Source of the DNA: Cristatella mucedo
Taxonomy: Eukaryota > Bryozoa > Phylactolaemata > Cristatellidae
Assembly: GCA_009760855.2 (NCBI GenBank)
Contig: WPIO01000023.1
Coordinates: 4,615,501 to 4,679,500, forward strand
Length of the DNA stretch: 64,000 bases
Reading direction: 5' to 3'
The notes below the pieces were generated by a model. That model saw only the letters and a list, made by a program, of their open reading frames with translations. It ran no database searches and was not told where the DNA came from. Shown here piece by piece: positions 32,001 to 46,200 of the stretch. The translations under genes and the position numbers were made by a program. How positions within the stretch are numbered: the first letter of the stretch is position 1; every line of letters begins with the position of its first letter.

Positions 32001-35000
32001 AAACTGCAAGACGACTGGAAACTGAGAAGCAGGAGTTGGCAAGAGCAGCATACTGGGGGAGCAAAGAGGTTTGATAGGTAGGCTGTTACAAGTCAGTGAA
32101 GCAACCAGTGAGGCAGAGAGAGTATCTGGAGTCGATTTGATTCGAGATAGGCAGCTGGTGAACCTCCCTGCTAATGTATGTCAGAATCTGGAAGTCGATG
32201 CAGGTTGTCGGTACAGATTGGTACAGGGAGCTTAGCTTACATGCACCAAATTGAACTTGTTAGTCTTTTTTGTTCCTTTAATGTAATGTAATCAGCTGTT
32301 ACTCCACAAAGGCACAATGACTATGTGGATGCTACGCAGGAGAGTTTTCTATAGCACTCTTAAAGCGTAAGCAGCTTTCGGTACGCATTCGGTAGCCAAA
32401 ATACTTCATCTTAAGCTTAACAAGAAGAAAGTGAGAAGCATAGCCGAGTCAGGAGGGCAGTTGAGGTAGTGAGTAGCATGGAAGTAGCAGCTCACAGACC
32501 GCTGAAAAGGATGTGCAGTAGGAGAGTAAATGTCGTTGCCGGATAATTGTGGAAGTGAGTTCCACAGTGTGGTACCTGAAGAGCAAAAGCTTCTGTCGCC
32601 AACGGTCTTTAGGCAAATGAATGGAACAGCTAATTTATTGTCCATAGAGGACCTGGGGGTCATTGAGCAAAGGACACACGTGGTCGAATCGTTGAGCAAA
32701 GTGTACACATGGTCGAATCTCTGGGATTTGTTAATTAGCCTTGAAGCCATATTTATTTACCTGCTGCAGTGGCCTAATGGATTTTTTGGTGATTTGCCTG
32801 CTTATCTTTGCATGATTCATTTAATGTTACTGACCAGGAGTCCAACTAACCGGCAGCCCTGAGTATCTACTGTATCATCTTCTTGCTTGTTCATGGATGA
32901 TATCGTTAACCCTAGGTTATTGCTTTTCTTTGTGTGAGCTGCAAAACGCATTGCTAAGATGTATTTCTTAGGATTCTTCACAAAAGACCTATTATTATTT
33001 TTATTCTATTTCCTTATATTTTTTCATTCTTAGCAGTTTTATCATCTCTATCATCATGCTTAATTGGCTATGACCTTTTATGAGCTGCTACTAAAATCCA
33101 CAATTCACATTTTTTTCACCGACAACCCTTGGTCTCAGCACAAGGATATAGTCTTGTCTGTGTACTATGCATTCAGTTCCAATATCTTTATAAGAAAGGG
33201 TGATATTCCCATAATGTTTAGCATCTGATGAGGACCAGCGGCAAGATCAAAAGGAGGCCAGACCTCCATCTGCCCAATCATCTCTGCTGAACGAATGCGA
33301 CGACTCTGTTGCTACAGAGCCATGTAAATCTCTGCAGCTTCAAAAGCTTAATGCTGATGACCCTAGTCAGGCTTGCAACTTTAAAGAGACTGGTAAGCGA
33401 TTCTTCGTAGTAGCTTGCATAGCTCCTTCTGAGCAGGGTTCAAGAGGCAGCACTCCACTGAAAACGCTCTCTGCCATGTTAAAAATGTCATTCTATGCAG
33501 CAACGGTGGCGGGAATGTCACTCTCCTTGCTCTGCTAGATCTATCAGATCTGCTAGATCTATCCTTCGATACCATTGATCATGATATCCTACCGGAACGA
33601 TTGAGAACAACGATCGGTCTGGCAGACAAGACACTCGCATGATTTAAATCGTACTTGTCTGATCTCATTCAATCCGTGTTGTGTGGGGGTCAGGTCTCAC
33701 CAGCGAGACCGTTCCCCTTTGGAGTCCCTCAAGGGTCTGTCCTCGGTTCCTTGCTGTTCTTCATTTATACTCGAGCTCTGGGAAAAGTAATTAAGGCCCT
33801 GGAATAGGATATTGCGTTTATGCTGACACTACTCAGCTCTATTTGTCATTTAAACCATCGGAATCTGCTGCAGCAACTGATAAACTGAATGCTTGCCTTG
33901 CCGACATTTGATCCTGGATGACGGAAAATTTCTTAAAACTGAATGGGCAATACAACTGAACTGCTGCTCATAGGACACCCTAAGTGTGTGGCTGGATTAG
34001 AAGGCTTTGGTCGTCTAATTGGTGATACTGTTGTGCGACCATCACCACGTGCTTGAAATTTAGGTGTCGTATTCGACAGCTGCCTCAATTTCAAAAGCTT
34101 CATTCAGAAGACTGCCTCTACAGCTAGCCATCACATCCGATCCCTATCCAAGATTAGGAGTTGTCTCCCACAGTGGCTCGTAAAAAATTTAACTAGCTCT
34201 TTAGTTCTGTCTCGGCTTGATTATTGCAATTCCCATTTGGCTGGGCTACCAAAACAAGCAACTTGGCCACTGCAAATGGCAATGAATATGGCATCAAGGC
34301 TTGTTTTCAAGTCCCATAGGTTTGACCGCGTGTCTTCTTTGCTAAAAGAGCTAGGATGGCTGCCGGTTGATCAATGAATACAGATCAAAGTTCTGATGCT
34401 TACCCACAAGGCCCGCCACGGCTTGGATCCTCCATACCTAGCTGAACTGCTAGACCAGTTTCAGCCTTCTCGTGCCCCCAGTTCCTATATGGACAATCAA
34501 TTAGCTGTTCCATTCCTCCGCTTAAAGAACGTTGGCTACAGAAGCTATAGCTCTGCAGGTCCTAGACTGTGGAACTCGCTTCCACAATTTTTACGTAACG
34601 ACAACTACTCTCCTGCTGCCGACTATGGCTCATCCTTTCCAGCGGTCCTGAGCTGCTACATCCATGCTACTCACTACCTCAACTGTTCTCCTGATTCTGC
34701 TATGCTTTCCACTTTCTCTTTGTTGCATGCCATGAAGTCTTTTGGCTACCGAATGTGTACCGAAAGCCGCCTAGGCTGTGAGTGCACTATGCAAAACTCT
34801 CCTGCAAACTAACACCAATACAATCTTTGTGGAGTTACACGGGAGATACATTATAAATCATTATCATTACATTATTCTTTGCATCTGGTTGGCTACATTG
34901 CATCTCACTGTTGCGGTTTCAAGTAGTAGTATGGATGCAGCTGGTGGATGCATGAATGCAGCATGCATATTCATAGATGCAGCTGGTGCCTGCTTATTAA

Positions 35001-37200
35001 GTGTCTTTTAATCTTTTGCTTAGATGCCGATTCAAAGTACCCACGAGGACAAGATCTGACTATCGAACCTGTGCATGACCTTCTGTCCTGTGATAGTAAT
35101 GATAAAGAGCAGGATCATTTGTCGGAGAATCAGGAGCAAGCAGGTATCACTCAATTGGGTCATCATGTAGTACCCTTGGATGTTGCACTTGCAGACCCCG
35201 TTTCGAAGAAAGTCAAGCTCGTCGTTGGCTCGGAAAACTCCCGCATGAATGATGTCTTGTATAATCCAGCTGACTCTGAACTTGGTACTAATGAAGCTCG
35301 TGACGTTGTCTCCACAGTAAATATATCATTCACTGACAATGCAGAACGTTCCCTTGTTTGCTTGGGGCTTCCACGTGAACCGCCTGAAGTCCCACAGGCT
35401 ATGGAAGCATGTGTAGGCTCAGCTGACACTGCTGTGCTTATACAGACATGCACTGGATTGTGTGGACGTGTTGATGGTGCTAGTCAAGAGCAGCAAGGAG
35501 TGCAGCCACCATCTACCAATGCTGGCTGCTTGGAACCAGCCTCCATTCCTAGCCCAAGGTTGCTCGTCGATAGGAAAATAGACCCAACAGTGGCTGCAGG
35601 AGAATCGGCTTGCCCAGCTGGTTCTCCAGCAAGTTCGCTTAGCATGGAGCAGCATCGTAGTGCTGTTACCGAACCGATGATTGAAACCGATCTCATCGGT
35701 CCACTTGTCGAGACCGTCCGATCTGGGGCTCTGATGCCTATTGTGACAGCCAGTGCTCAAGAGCCGCTGGCTATCGATTCAGCTAATCAGCAGCAGATTA
35801 AAAATGGAATCGGTAATGGCACTTCGGCCGATCTCAGCGGTTGGAAGAGTGCCAACCAGGAGGCTAGCGACATTACTAATACTAGTCATGAACCAGTCAT
35901 TACTGTGAAGACTGTCGTGGAATCACTTCCTTCTGATGCTGGCTTCAAGTTCCACCCTGAAGACATTTGCAATGCCAAAACAATGCGACCCATATCTATT
36001 CATAGCCCTGCCAAAGTTGAGACCGCAATAGGTGAAAAGGTGAGACTATCGTCGATTGAACCATCCACACTGCACGACACAATCGGAAATGACAGCTCAT
36101 CGAGTGACGAGCTGCCTGCTGTATTGGAGGGTAAGTTATGACAGGCTAGAGTCGATGCAGGCAGCTTCAACGAGAAAGCTATGCATTGTTTGCAGTGGTA
36201 GGTATTTGCACATACAGTAGATGTTGTGTGTGTGTTCTCATGAGGCGCTGAATTTTCTGTTTTTGGACACCATACTTCAAGCCACGACTTTTTCCTTGTG
36301 CATACATATCGATGGTTGACTGGCTCAGGGAATACATTTAGGCTGGTAGAAAACTGTGATCTCTATTTGTTGATGCCTACATTTGTAGTGCTTCGAGGAG
36401 TTGCTTTTTTCTTGCTAGTTAATGCAGTTTAGTGTCCTGCTGCTTATGTTTTCGATGGTTGGGGTGTGACTGTTGTTCTGGTGCATGTTAATAATAATAA
36501 TGATAACCTACCTCTGTAATAAGCTAGGTTTGTTAGTGTGCTAGTCACAGTCACTGACGTCACATTTATATGGAGTCCTGCGTGATTTATTAATAGTAGT
36601 TACAGCGTGGTACAACAGTGGTCAGTGTCGAAAAAGGGAGATTATTTTGCTAATTTGCATATGTACTTATAGTTTAAATTGGACATTAAAATACTTTACA
36701 TGACTATGAGACTCATGCTTCTCATGACTATGAAACTCACTAACCTAAAAGGGTTGTTCAAAAGGGTGGCCATGGCATTCCAGCAGCAGCTTGAGCTCTG
36801 TCTGTGCACTATTACCCTCCCCCTTTGCTGTCACCCGAATCGGTAACTGGCGCTTCCTAGTTTCCCAGCTTATACGTGGATCAGCAGAATTGGCATATTG
36901 CAAGGATGCCTAGGTGAGCGTTACCGACCGGAAGTCGCGTGCTGCACTTGCCTTTGGTAAGCGATGGACGTGCATAATCTTCTTCACTGGGTTGTGGTTT
37001 CTCAGCAATAAATGGGAATAGTATTAGGCAAGCAGAATGTAAGCGTACTTACCGCAGACGAGAAAAAAAAAAACAAATGAAGCCATTCATTGCTTCAATA
37101 CCGAAACTCGACTGAGACGTTGCATCTACAAACTCTTTTGACAATGCCAAAAACAGGAAGAGACTGAAGGTAAGATTCGAGCACTTCACGACTCATGCAT

Positions 37201-37244
<44 letters not shown>

Positions 37245-40200
37245 GGCATAGAGTCCTTGCCCGACATTTGGCCGGACTTACCAGCAGCTAGCTGGGTATA
37301 ACCACAAAGTCAGCAGATACTCAGACCGGCATTGTTATGCAGCAGTGATACGCTAGTAATAATGATAATTGCCTTCAACCCTGCATCGACAATATTTGCA
37401 TGTGGATGGCTACTAAAGTGTTGAAACATGACGATAAGACCAGCCTAGCATTTATAGGAAAACCTAGAGTCACCCAAAAGTTACACAAGACATAACCCTC
37501 AAAATTGGTTCATTGAGCATCGCTCCCGTGATGTTCGCCGTAATCTAAATATACTATTCCAAAACAAATTGTCATTGGATGAACTGATTTCCTTCACTTT
37601 CTGCTAAGGAACATCATCAAAATCAGAGCTAGCTTAGATAGAGTAGGACAGCCAAAGCTGGTTCACCCATATGTGACTTCGCATTTAGATTACTGCAATT
37701 CTCGTGATTCACGACTATCAGCCTTAGCCCCAAAGGATACATATCGAGAATTTACTGAGAAGATTGGTCCGACAAATAAATAATTGCCTAGAGTGCCTTT
37801 TTAAAGCTCAAACATGTTAGAAATAGTACCTGAACTTTTGGCGGTTTCTATATAAAAGGAAAAATTAAAAATGATTAGGCAATCATATCTAACCCTAAGT
37901 AATGTATCTATGCAAATAAAAAACTTACTTATCTGTGCATCATATACTACTTGTGTCCCAACTTGTTGAACCTTGGTTTGCTGAAGTACATATGTGCAGA
38001 TTATTCAAGTACATGATTGTGACTTTCAAACAGCTTCATTACGCTGTAGCTGCATACCTTCTAAATTCCATAACAGCCAATACTTGACGGATCAATGTAA
38101 AATTTCAAATTTGAGTTTGGTTCTGCTTGTACACTACTGCAGGAGCTCTTTTCTGATTTTGGTTGGATAATTTTTGCAATACATGTTCGTGATTGCAGAG
38201 AATAAAATTCAAGGACGTTTAATGCAATGTATAGCAAAAGTTATCCAATCTGGACAGTGTGCATCTTTTTTCTTTTTGAAGCTTATGCTTAGTAGTACCA
38301 GCTAGTTTCATGTCGGCTGTAAACTAGGGCGTCTAGGCGAAGGCGTTGATTGAATGGTCAGAACACATATTTTTAGTCTGATGAAGGACAACTGAACCAA
38401 AAGGTGCCCAATTACCACTCAGCCACTAGTGCATCATCTGGCTACGCACGTGAAAAATATTAGAAAGTGTCACACCACCAAACTCAGCTACTTTGTCGTG
38501 GCAGCCTTACTTTCCTGTGGCAAAGGGTTATTTTTTTTTACAAACTTGATATTCGTTTGTCCACAAACCTTCATTAGCCGACTTTACAGTCTTCTTTTCT
38601 GTCCCAGCATTGGAAGCCTCTTTGATTGCGTGTTTGTGCTTGACCAGCAGGACTTTATGCTTTATGACGGCACACTAAGTAAGGCGGTTGCTTTCACGAC
38701 CTCGGTCCCGAGGTCGTGGGTTCGATTCCTGTGGTGGGCGATTCTTTATCGCTACTGCAAGCGGTGGTGATAGCCGTAAAGGCTCTTCTGTCGCTATACA
38801 AAAAGAGGCAGTTTAGTCAGCTAGGATTTTTTTTGATTACACAATCGAGGCCGGATGGGAAGGGTGGTTGCCAAGGGTTGGGCAACGCAGCTTTTGTGCT
38901 TAGCCCATTTTGTGCTGCTTAGGCTTAGCGTTTTAGCATAGCACCCGATATTAATCTTGAGCTAGATCGACACACTGTAGCAATCAACTGCGTGCTTTGT
39001 TATGACGATTCAGCTTTGGCCGTCTGTTTCTTTTATGTTGTTTTTTTTGGTGCAGCAAGAGCTCAGTAGCCTATTCTAGAACATTCTTATGTTTCCAGGC
39101 AACGACTCGCCGGTGGTATTCAGGAAAGATATGCTAGTTTGGTACAAGTATCAAAAAGATCCATTCTGGCCAGCCGTGGTAAGTTTAGGTAGAAGAGATC
39201 AGGTTCGTACTGTGGCTGTGCAAGAATCCTGCCCTGGTTGACCTAACTCCACCGTCTTTTAGAAATTCGTTTGCTGAAACCAGCTCTTAGGATGCATCCA
39301 CCTTCTTTCCACTCTCTCTGGGTTGGGTGATTTAATTTAGTTGACAATCTCAATAATGATGAGCTCATGCCATTTCCATAACAACATAGCTGCTCGTCAT
39401 CGTGGCCCGAAATCTCGTTTTCTGAGCCAACGGCATGCATGTCAAATGCCAAGAATGATCAGATATTGATAACTCCTACAACATGTTGCTTAATAATACT
39501 AATATTAATACATTTGTATAGTGCCCTCAGAGAACTTTATCTCTTTCTAGGCACTTTACATTTGCTGCAATAGAAGCATGGTCGAATGGTTAATATAAGC
39601 ATGCTAAATGTCAACAAGTATAACATGGTTAGAGGTGACATACACAGGATCAGCTTGCAAATATGGTTAGTGGCAGTATGCACAGTGTCAGCACACATAA
39701 GCACATAAAGGTCGAATCACAGAGACCCACTAAATGTTGTCCTAAATAGGTGTTTTTAAGTTCTTTTTAAATGTGGTCAGGTCAGGGGATGTTCTGACGC
39801 AGGTCGGGAGTTCCAGGCTTTGGGAGCATACGAACTAAATGCATGGTCTCCTAAGGATTTGAAGTTTGTACGAGGTATTAGTAGACTTAGATCCCGAAAA
39901 GGGGTTGGTGCGATGTTTGGCCTGGTGGGTGAGTAGATCTGATAGGCTGGAGCAAACATATGAAAAAATGGCTTAAAAAACTAGCTTATTTAACTGCCTC
40001 TTTTATATAGCGACAGAAAAGCCTTTACGGCTATCACCACCTCTCGCAGTGGTGATAAAGATCGCCTACTACATAATTCGAACCCACGACCTCGGAAGCG
40101 AGATCGTGAAAAAGCAACCGCGTTACCTAGTGCGCCATCTCGGCTCAGAACTAATATGCAGGTTATTAGCCGGCGGTGTATGTAACACCGCCGGCATGGC

Positions 40201-43200
40201 AGACCTAGCAGCCCGAAGGGATAAGTGTTTAGATGTCCATAGGCAGGTAATTTCTGTAAGGATGTGTCGTGTACTACATATACTTCTGGACACTCCGGAA
40301 TAGGAACTTACCAACCCGATCCATATTATGCCACCTATTGACTGGTTCTATTTTAGTCAAAATTACTAGACTACCTTCAATTGTTAATGTTTGTCTAAGT
40401 CGACTAGATCGATTATTATATGGAACTGCTGTTCCACCCATAAGAAAAGCATTCAATGGATAGGGGCTATAATGCCGTAATGGCTCACTAGGTAAAGCGG
40501 TTGCTTTTCACGACCTCGGCCCCGAGGTTGTGGGTTCGAATCCTGCGGTGGGCGATCATTTATAGCCACTACAAGCGGTGGTGATAGCCATAAAGGCTCT
40601 TCTGTTGCTATGCAAAAAGAGGCTGCTAAATCAGCTAGAACTAAATAAAATTAAATAATGCTTGATTAGAAGGTAATGCAACCAAATGCTGGAAGATCTG
40701 AATTGATATGGCAGCACCTGCACATTATGCTTAACTACTTCCAAACATATGCCAACTTCTACTATTCTTGCACAAGGACACGTTTATGCTCATATGTTTC
40801 TGCCGTCACGTGACTATCGCCTCAAACTCTTACCTCATAGCTTATTTCGTCGTTTTTGTTGTATTTTTTACTTGCTAGTCTTCAGAACATTGTACGTTGT
40901 ATAGAGTTCATGGTGTTCGTACCTCATCGTCGACGTGTTCATCATCACTGATACCGTAGTAACCTTAGGCTGCCACAAGTACTAGCTACTTCAGCTCACT
41001 CTGTAGGCTTTCCCTGCATGACTTGCAGGTATGAATTACTTTTGCACACGAATTGGCATGTGTATCTGTTGTAACCGGCACTCGATCACACGATCACAAA
41101 ATCGTAGACATTTTGCTTGCTTCACTCGGGCAGTTCGCATGTCTCTGCCTTTTGGCCTTGTCTCTTTGTGATACAGGTATCGAAGGCCCTGTGTAAAAGC
41201 TCTTTATATTCCAGCTGTAGCTGATTTTTCTCTGAGAATCCTTGTACGTAGCATTCGGGCTTCCATATGTTCAGTTCCGAGATACTTGTACCTTGTTGTC
41301 ATTAGCTTATAACTACTATTGCACGTTTTTCTAGTTTGTTTTCTGGTTCTCATCTTCGTTCTAGAAGCTGCCTTTAGCAGCCGACTAACTCAATCAAGCC
41401 CACAGTTCCAGCATGTTTCGTTATGGCTTACCTTTCCAGATTGAATCTTCAAGCAAGGCCAAGTTCACTCTTCGCTTCTTAAATTATGGCTCGTCTGAAT
41501 GCTCCAAGTAAGTGACCAAAGATGTATCTTTCTTTACTAATGCTGGGCGCCTGCCGGGGTTAAATATGCTTAACTGGTTTTCTCGAGGTGTGATAATCCA
41601 ACATTGGTTTTGCAGTCAAAGAGCAGGGTTCTTCCCTGACAACTTATTCGGCTGGTGAAGGGGCTGGTTATTTACTGTTTGCTTTTATAACACGGAAGTG
41701 TTCTTGGTACAGAGCTTGATGCAGGCCTACTTTGGATGTAGGTATGCACTTTATTACAGAATGGAGTTTGTATAGCTAATTTTGCATAGCTACAACCGTA
41801 AGGTCAAGAGCCCGCTGCACTTCACATACGAGCTCATACCAACAGAGACATGGGATTATGGCGGCCATGCACATCTGCTGTTAATCTTCCGGTGTTTCAC
41901 GTATTTCACACGATACATGCAATGCATTCAAGCAATGCAATGCAGTTTTTGCACCCGCAACCTACAAATGAAAATGCATGCATTTTTCTCGTTTTCATTC
42001 TGTTCTTGATACCAAGCCTAGTCCTACTTTAAGCACTTTTTTGCTACCTCCTGAGTGGTGGTCTTACATAAGGGGCTTACTACTATATAACATTACTTCC
42101 TTTTGCCAGTTTGTATAACCAATATGGCACAATGCAGAAGTGCTCCGACGATGCATGTTTTTTTTACAGCCTTCTTCACATGCAGTGCTTCTGGAGTGAT
42201 ACTGGAATGCTGTAAACATTTGCATACCTCATCTTGCCACACAGTAGGGGTGTCCAATACTGATGGAAGCAGGACATTAAGAAGTTAAATTGCTGGCAGT
42301 GCAGCCGGAAAGTGCTAATGTAGAGGTAGAAGGGGATGTGAGCTTATTTGGAAAGATGGGTAGTATCAAGATCGAGCAAGGAATCTGAGCCGTTGCATAA
42401 GAGGCGCTCCACATATGCATATGTGGTATGTACATGTCATTTCTATAGCACCCCAAGGAAACTTAGCTCTATGTAGGCCCTTTACATATGCATTAGGGCA
42501 CAAGCCTGCGACCTTTTTAGTCGATTAAGACGAGCACCTGGCTCCCTGGCCCAAATCAGGGCTGCTAAGATGATGCTTGAACCAACCTGTCTTCGAGCTG
42601 TAAAAAAAACCTTGGTGCCTTGTCCACTGGATTTATGAAGCTCTTGATACACCAAAAGGAGATTGTAACTCTAGAAGAAAGGATGTCATGTCATGTGCTT
42701 GGAAGTTGAGCCGACGACTCCCTAGACCAGTCCAGCGAATGAGCGAAACTGCATGGAAAGCACTATCTGATTTCGGAATAATAACCAAGATGCCAGAGAG
42801 TGAAAACTAGTTAAGTAAAAATGTCGCAATTTTCAATATGCACATTGTCGATGGAATATAGTATATTTTGCTGTCAAAGTAATGCCACCATGTGCTACCA
42901 CAGGAATTGCTCTCATGGGAAGTTTTGCTGTGGGTGGCCCAGCTGTGTGTCTGTACTACACCAGGCATTGAGTGAAAGTGTACATTGTAACCCCTAAGCT
43001 TTCATTTGATTTTCTGGCATGTCTAGCAGGCTGCCTCCAAGAGGCAATGAGGGGATTTCTTCTATTACTAATGAGCCTGTCGATAGAGTGGGTTTTCAAA
43101 GGGTCAGATATTCAGGGTTTTTGGAAAGGTTTCACGTCTCAGAACCATCTGAAGGTGGGGCTCCGAAAATGCAGCACCCATAAGCAAAATACCTAGCCTT

Positions 43201-46200
43201 AGCTTAATCTAAGCCCTCCAGAGGGTGGCATGGGGTTGGCCATATCCAGCTAATGCAAGCTTTGCCTCGTGTCATACCGACAGACAGCAGTGCCGGTTCC
43301 TCGGTAGTGAGTGGCAGAGAGATTCCATCACTTGCTCCTGAGAGTAAATCTCGTAACACCATTTTGGGTCAGGTAAACTATGCTGCATGGACATTCGGGA
43401 TGCCGACCAGGAGCTGAGCGCACTTTCGCAGTAATCGAATCTGCCACTGAGTCACCGGGGTGTGGTCGGAGGCGGGGCTGCTGACCTTCACCCAGCTCTA
43501 GACCGTGCACCATGCCTTAGCCGAAAAAGGTCGATTGTTGCCATGCCCCTAAAAGTTTCGTGGCTACGCCGCACTGCGAGTCGCCCGGGGTGGGGCATGC
43601 AAGGGTTACATTGTCCGTGTGAAATAAAAGCAGCCTGTGATTTTGACTGATTTTCTTCCATGCTGGGCTAATAACTAACTTGCTTGCCAATCGATATTTC
43701 TCGTAGACTTCCTGTTAGCAGAAAATCTGCACGGAAGCAGCTGTGTGAATATCCTGGACCTAAGCATAGAGAGTTTGTGGTGAGTGGCTGAGAGCATGCC
43801 TTGTCCATTCCTAACCGCCGTTCCTCTCGTGTGCGCCTCTGGCTCTGGCCATTGCTGCAGCCATTCGCTGGCTCCCCTCTGCGTAGCTGCTCAGATCTTT
43901 GCCGGCGAGTGCTTCTCGGACGTGAAAATCTTGCCACTCTGTTTTCCGCTCTCAAGGAGGCAGGGAAGCAGCAGTACAAGGACCCGAAAGTGTTCGAGCT
44001 AGCGGTGAGGCACGCAGACGACTACTTACAAGGGCGAGCACTGCAAACGATCACCGCAGGGCCATGCGACTACTTCAGGGCACTGTACGGTATGTCCGGC
44101 AGCAGCGGAAGCGCGACCGATCCTGCCAGTTAGCAACCCGAGACAGCACCCGCGACAGTGTGTGTCCGCCAGACAGTCTGCTCCGTGCTCGCTCGGCCTC
44201 TTCTTGTTGCTCCTTCGGTCGCGCAGCCTGCATCCACCGTCCCCCTTTTTGCCCCCTGCATCCATCTGCGTACCCCCTGCACCCATTTGAGTCGTGTTCG
44301 GGGTATGTCTCTGGAGTCGACTCAGCGCCCCCTCGAACGTGTGCCCCTCTCTGCATGCAGTCCACGTAGCCACTTGTTGCCCGGTGCTTCTGGCCACTCC
44401 TCCATTAGCCAGTGAGAGGTGCGAGCGCAGTAGACACACGCGCACACAGTCGCACGGGCGCTTGCTCCCATGCGCACACAGTGCCCGTATCGGTCAAGTG
44501 CTTGAGCCACGAGCCTTCTCTCTTAGAAAACCCGAAGGGCAGCGCTGCGTGGCTACTAGACGTCAGAAGCAGCCCTGCTTCGCTTGGCATCGGCGGCAGG
44601 CTAAGCGATCGCGGCCGTCCGGCTGCTGCTCGTCTTGGCGGTTGTGGCCATGGGGCTCGAGGCGATGCTGCTGGTGCTGCTGCGCTGGAGGCAGAGGCAC
44701 ACTCTGAGGATTCCAGCTCAGCCGAAAGCGAGGACCAGGCGATCGCCACGCTCGATCAAGATGAGCCTGCTCCGGCACCCGTCTTCAGGTATTCAAAGGA
44801 AACCGAAGAAGTGTAAGTAGTCGCATTAGTTCAAAGTGCTTGGTCGTGCACTCTGCACTTGGGCACGAGCAGCCTCCCATCGTGCATTATTTCTATTTGC
44901 TTGCTTGGGATTGCACATTGGCTTGCGGCTCGTGCTTTTCTCACAAAGGCAAGAGGGCAAAGGAGGAAGTTAAACTCCGTCCAGCCTCAGTGCTGCTTGT
45001 TTGCTCAAATAGAGGCTAGTTAGTGCTGCTTGTTTGCTTAAATAGAGGCTAGCCTGCACTGCGTGTAGACCGGCTGAATGCTGAAGCCGTGTAAAATACG
45101 GTTGATGCTGTCTAGCTGAAAACTATGTCCAAATGCATTAAAAGTGATGGAATAGCTTAGTCAGTAGCTTCCCGAAGCAGAGATGTACCTTGTGTTAAAT
45201 TCACTTCGACAATTGTGTGGCTATTTTTCGTGAAACTGAGTGTTGCTGTCCCAGCAAATGTTTCAGTTTATCGCATGTGCTCTACGGATGTTTACAATGC
45301 AGCAAACAAAACTAGCGACTTGCAAACGTCCTCCCGAACACTGCTCGACTGACATTTGTTCCTCGGAGCCAAAAGTATCGTATAACAAAAGGGAATATGT
45401 AGCCTGGGAACAAAGTGCAGACTACTTGATTGCCGGGCTTCTTGCCTTACACAAGTATGCTTTTCATCGTTGGTCATATGCTAGGCAGCATTAATACTCA
45501 CGAGTTGCTACTTCTTCAGTCGAAATGGCAATAATGGACTCAAAACCATGTCACTGTCCAAATGAATATTTTGCCCAAATCCATAAATTTTCATCAACTG
45601 GTCGTTATATTTAGACAGTAATAGCTATTCATGCCAACGTTATTCTAACTCGGTTCTGTCTCGGTTCTGCAGGACGAATGCCTGTTAAAAAGTTCACTAA
45701 GATCACATACGATGAAATCGGGTCAGAAGTATGTAGCAAACTGTGGTGCTGTATTTGCTGTGGGCCGTACATTGCTGAAAAAATATATTGGTGATGGTGC
45801 TGAGCAGGGCAATAGGAGGACAAGAGCAGAATTTTTCACAGTATAATCCAAAGCCAAATACTAGATCTAAACTGACAAGTAAAGGAGTCGCTCGTTCCGA
45901 TGGGTTGAGATAGCAACTTTTGAGGAAAAGTGCTTCTGCTATTGACACACTACGTTGGATCGCCGGGCTGCAGAGACAGCCGCATATATTGCCGTAGGTG
46001 GTTATCAACAGACCAATCACGATGCTGACGTGTGGGCAGAGCTTAGAAAACTGTCTTGGAAAACGCTACTGTCCATGCTAGTTTTCGAGTCACGTCGCGA
46101 TCGGCTGCAAATGCTCGTGCAGCTGATGAGCAGCACGTGCCGTGAAACGACGAAAGAAACCCTCTCCCCCCGGGCTATTTGACTTTGTTGCGGTTCGACT

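Noticed and set aside
38696-38760. tRNA genes with GGTTCGA boxes
   Set aside because: The heads are part of repeated SINE-1 units with a 100-bp non-tRNA body and do not fold as a clean cloverleaf.
43380-43640. snRNA-like GC-rich block (a TTTACCTG word on the - strand)
   Set aside because: No conserved stem-loops or further snRNA motifs follow.
44026-44749. Several long ORFs on both strands
   Set aside because: Shadows of PWP-B exons 7-8 and GC-rich intron sequence; only the frame ending at the donor 44813 fits the phases.
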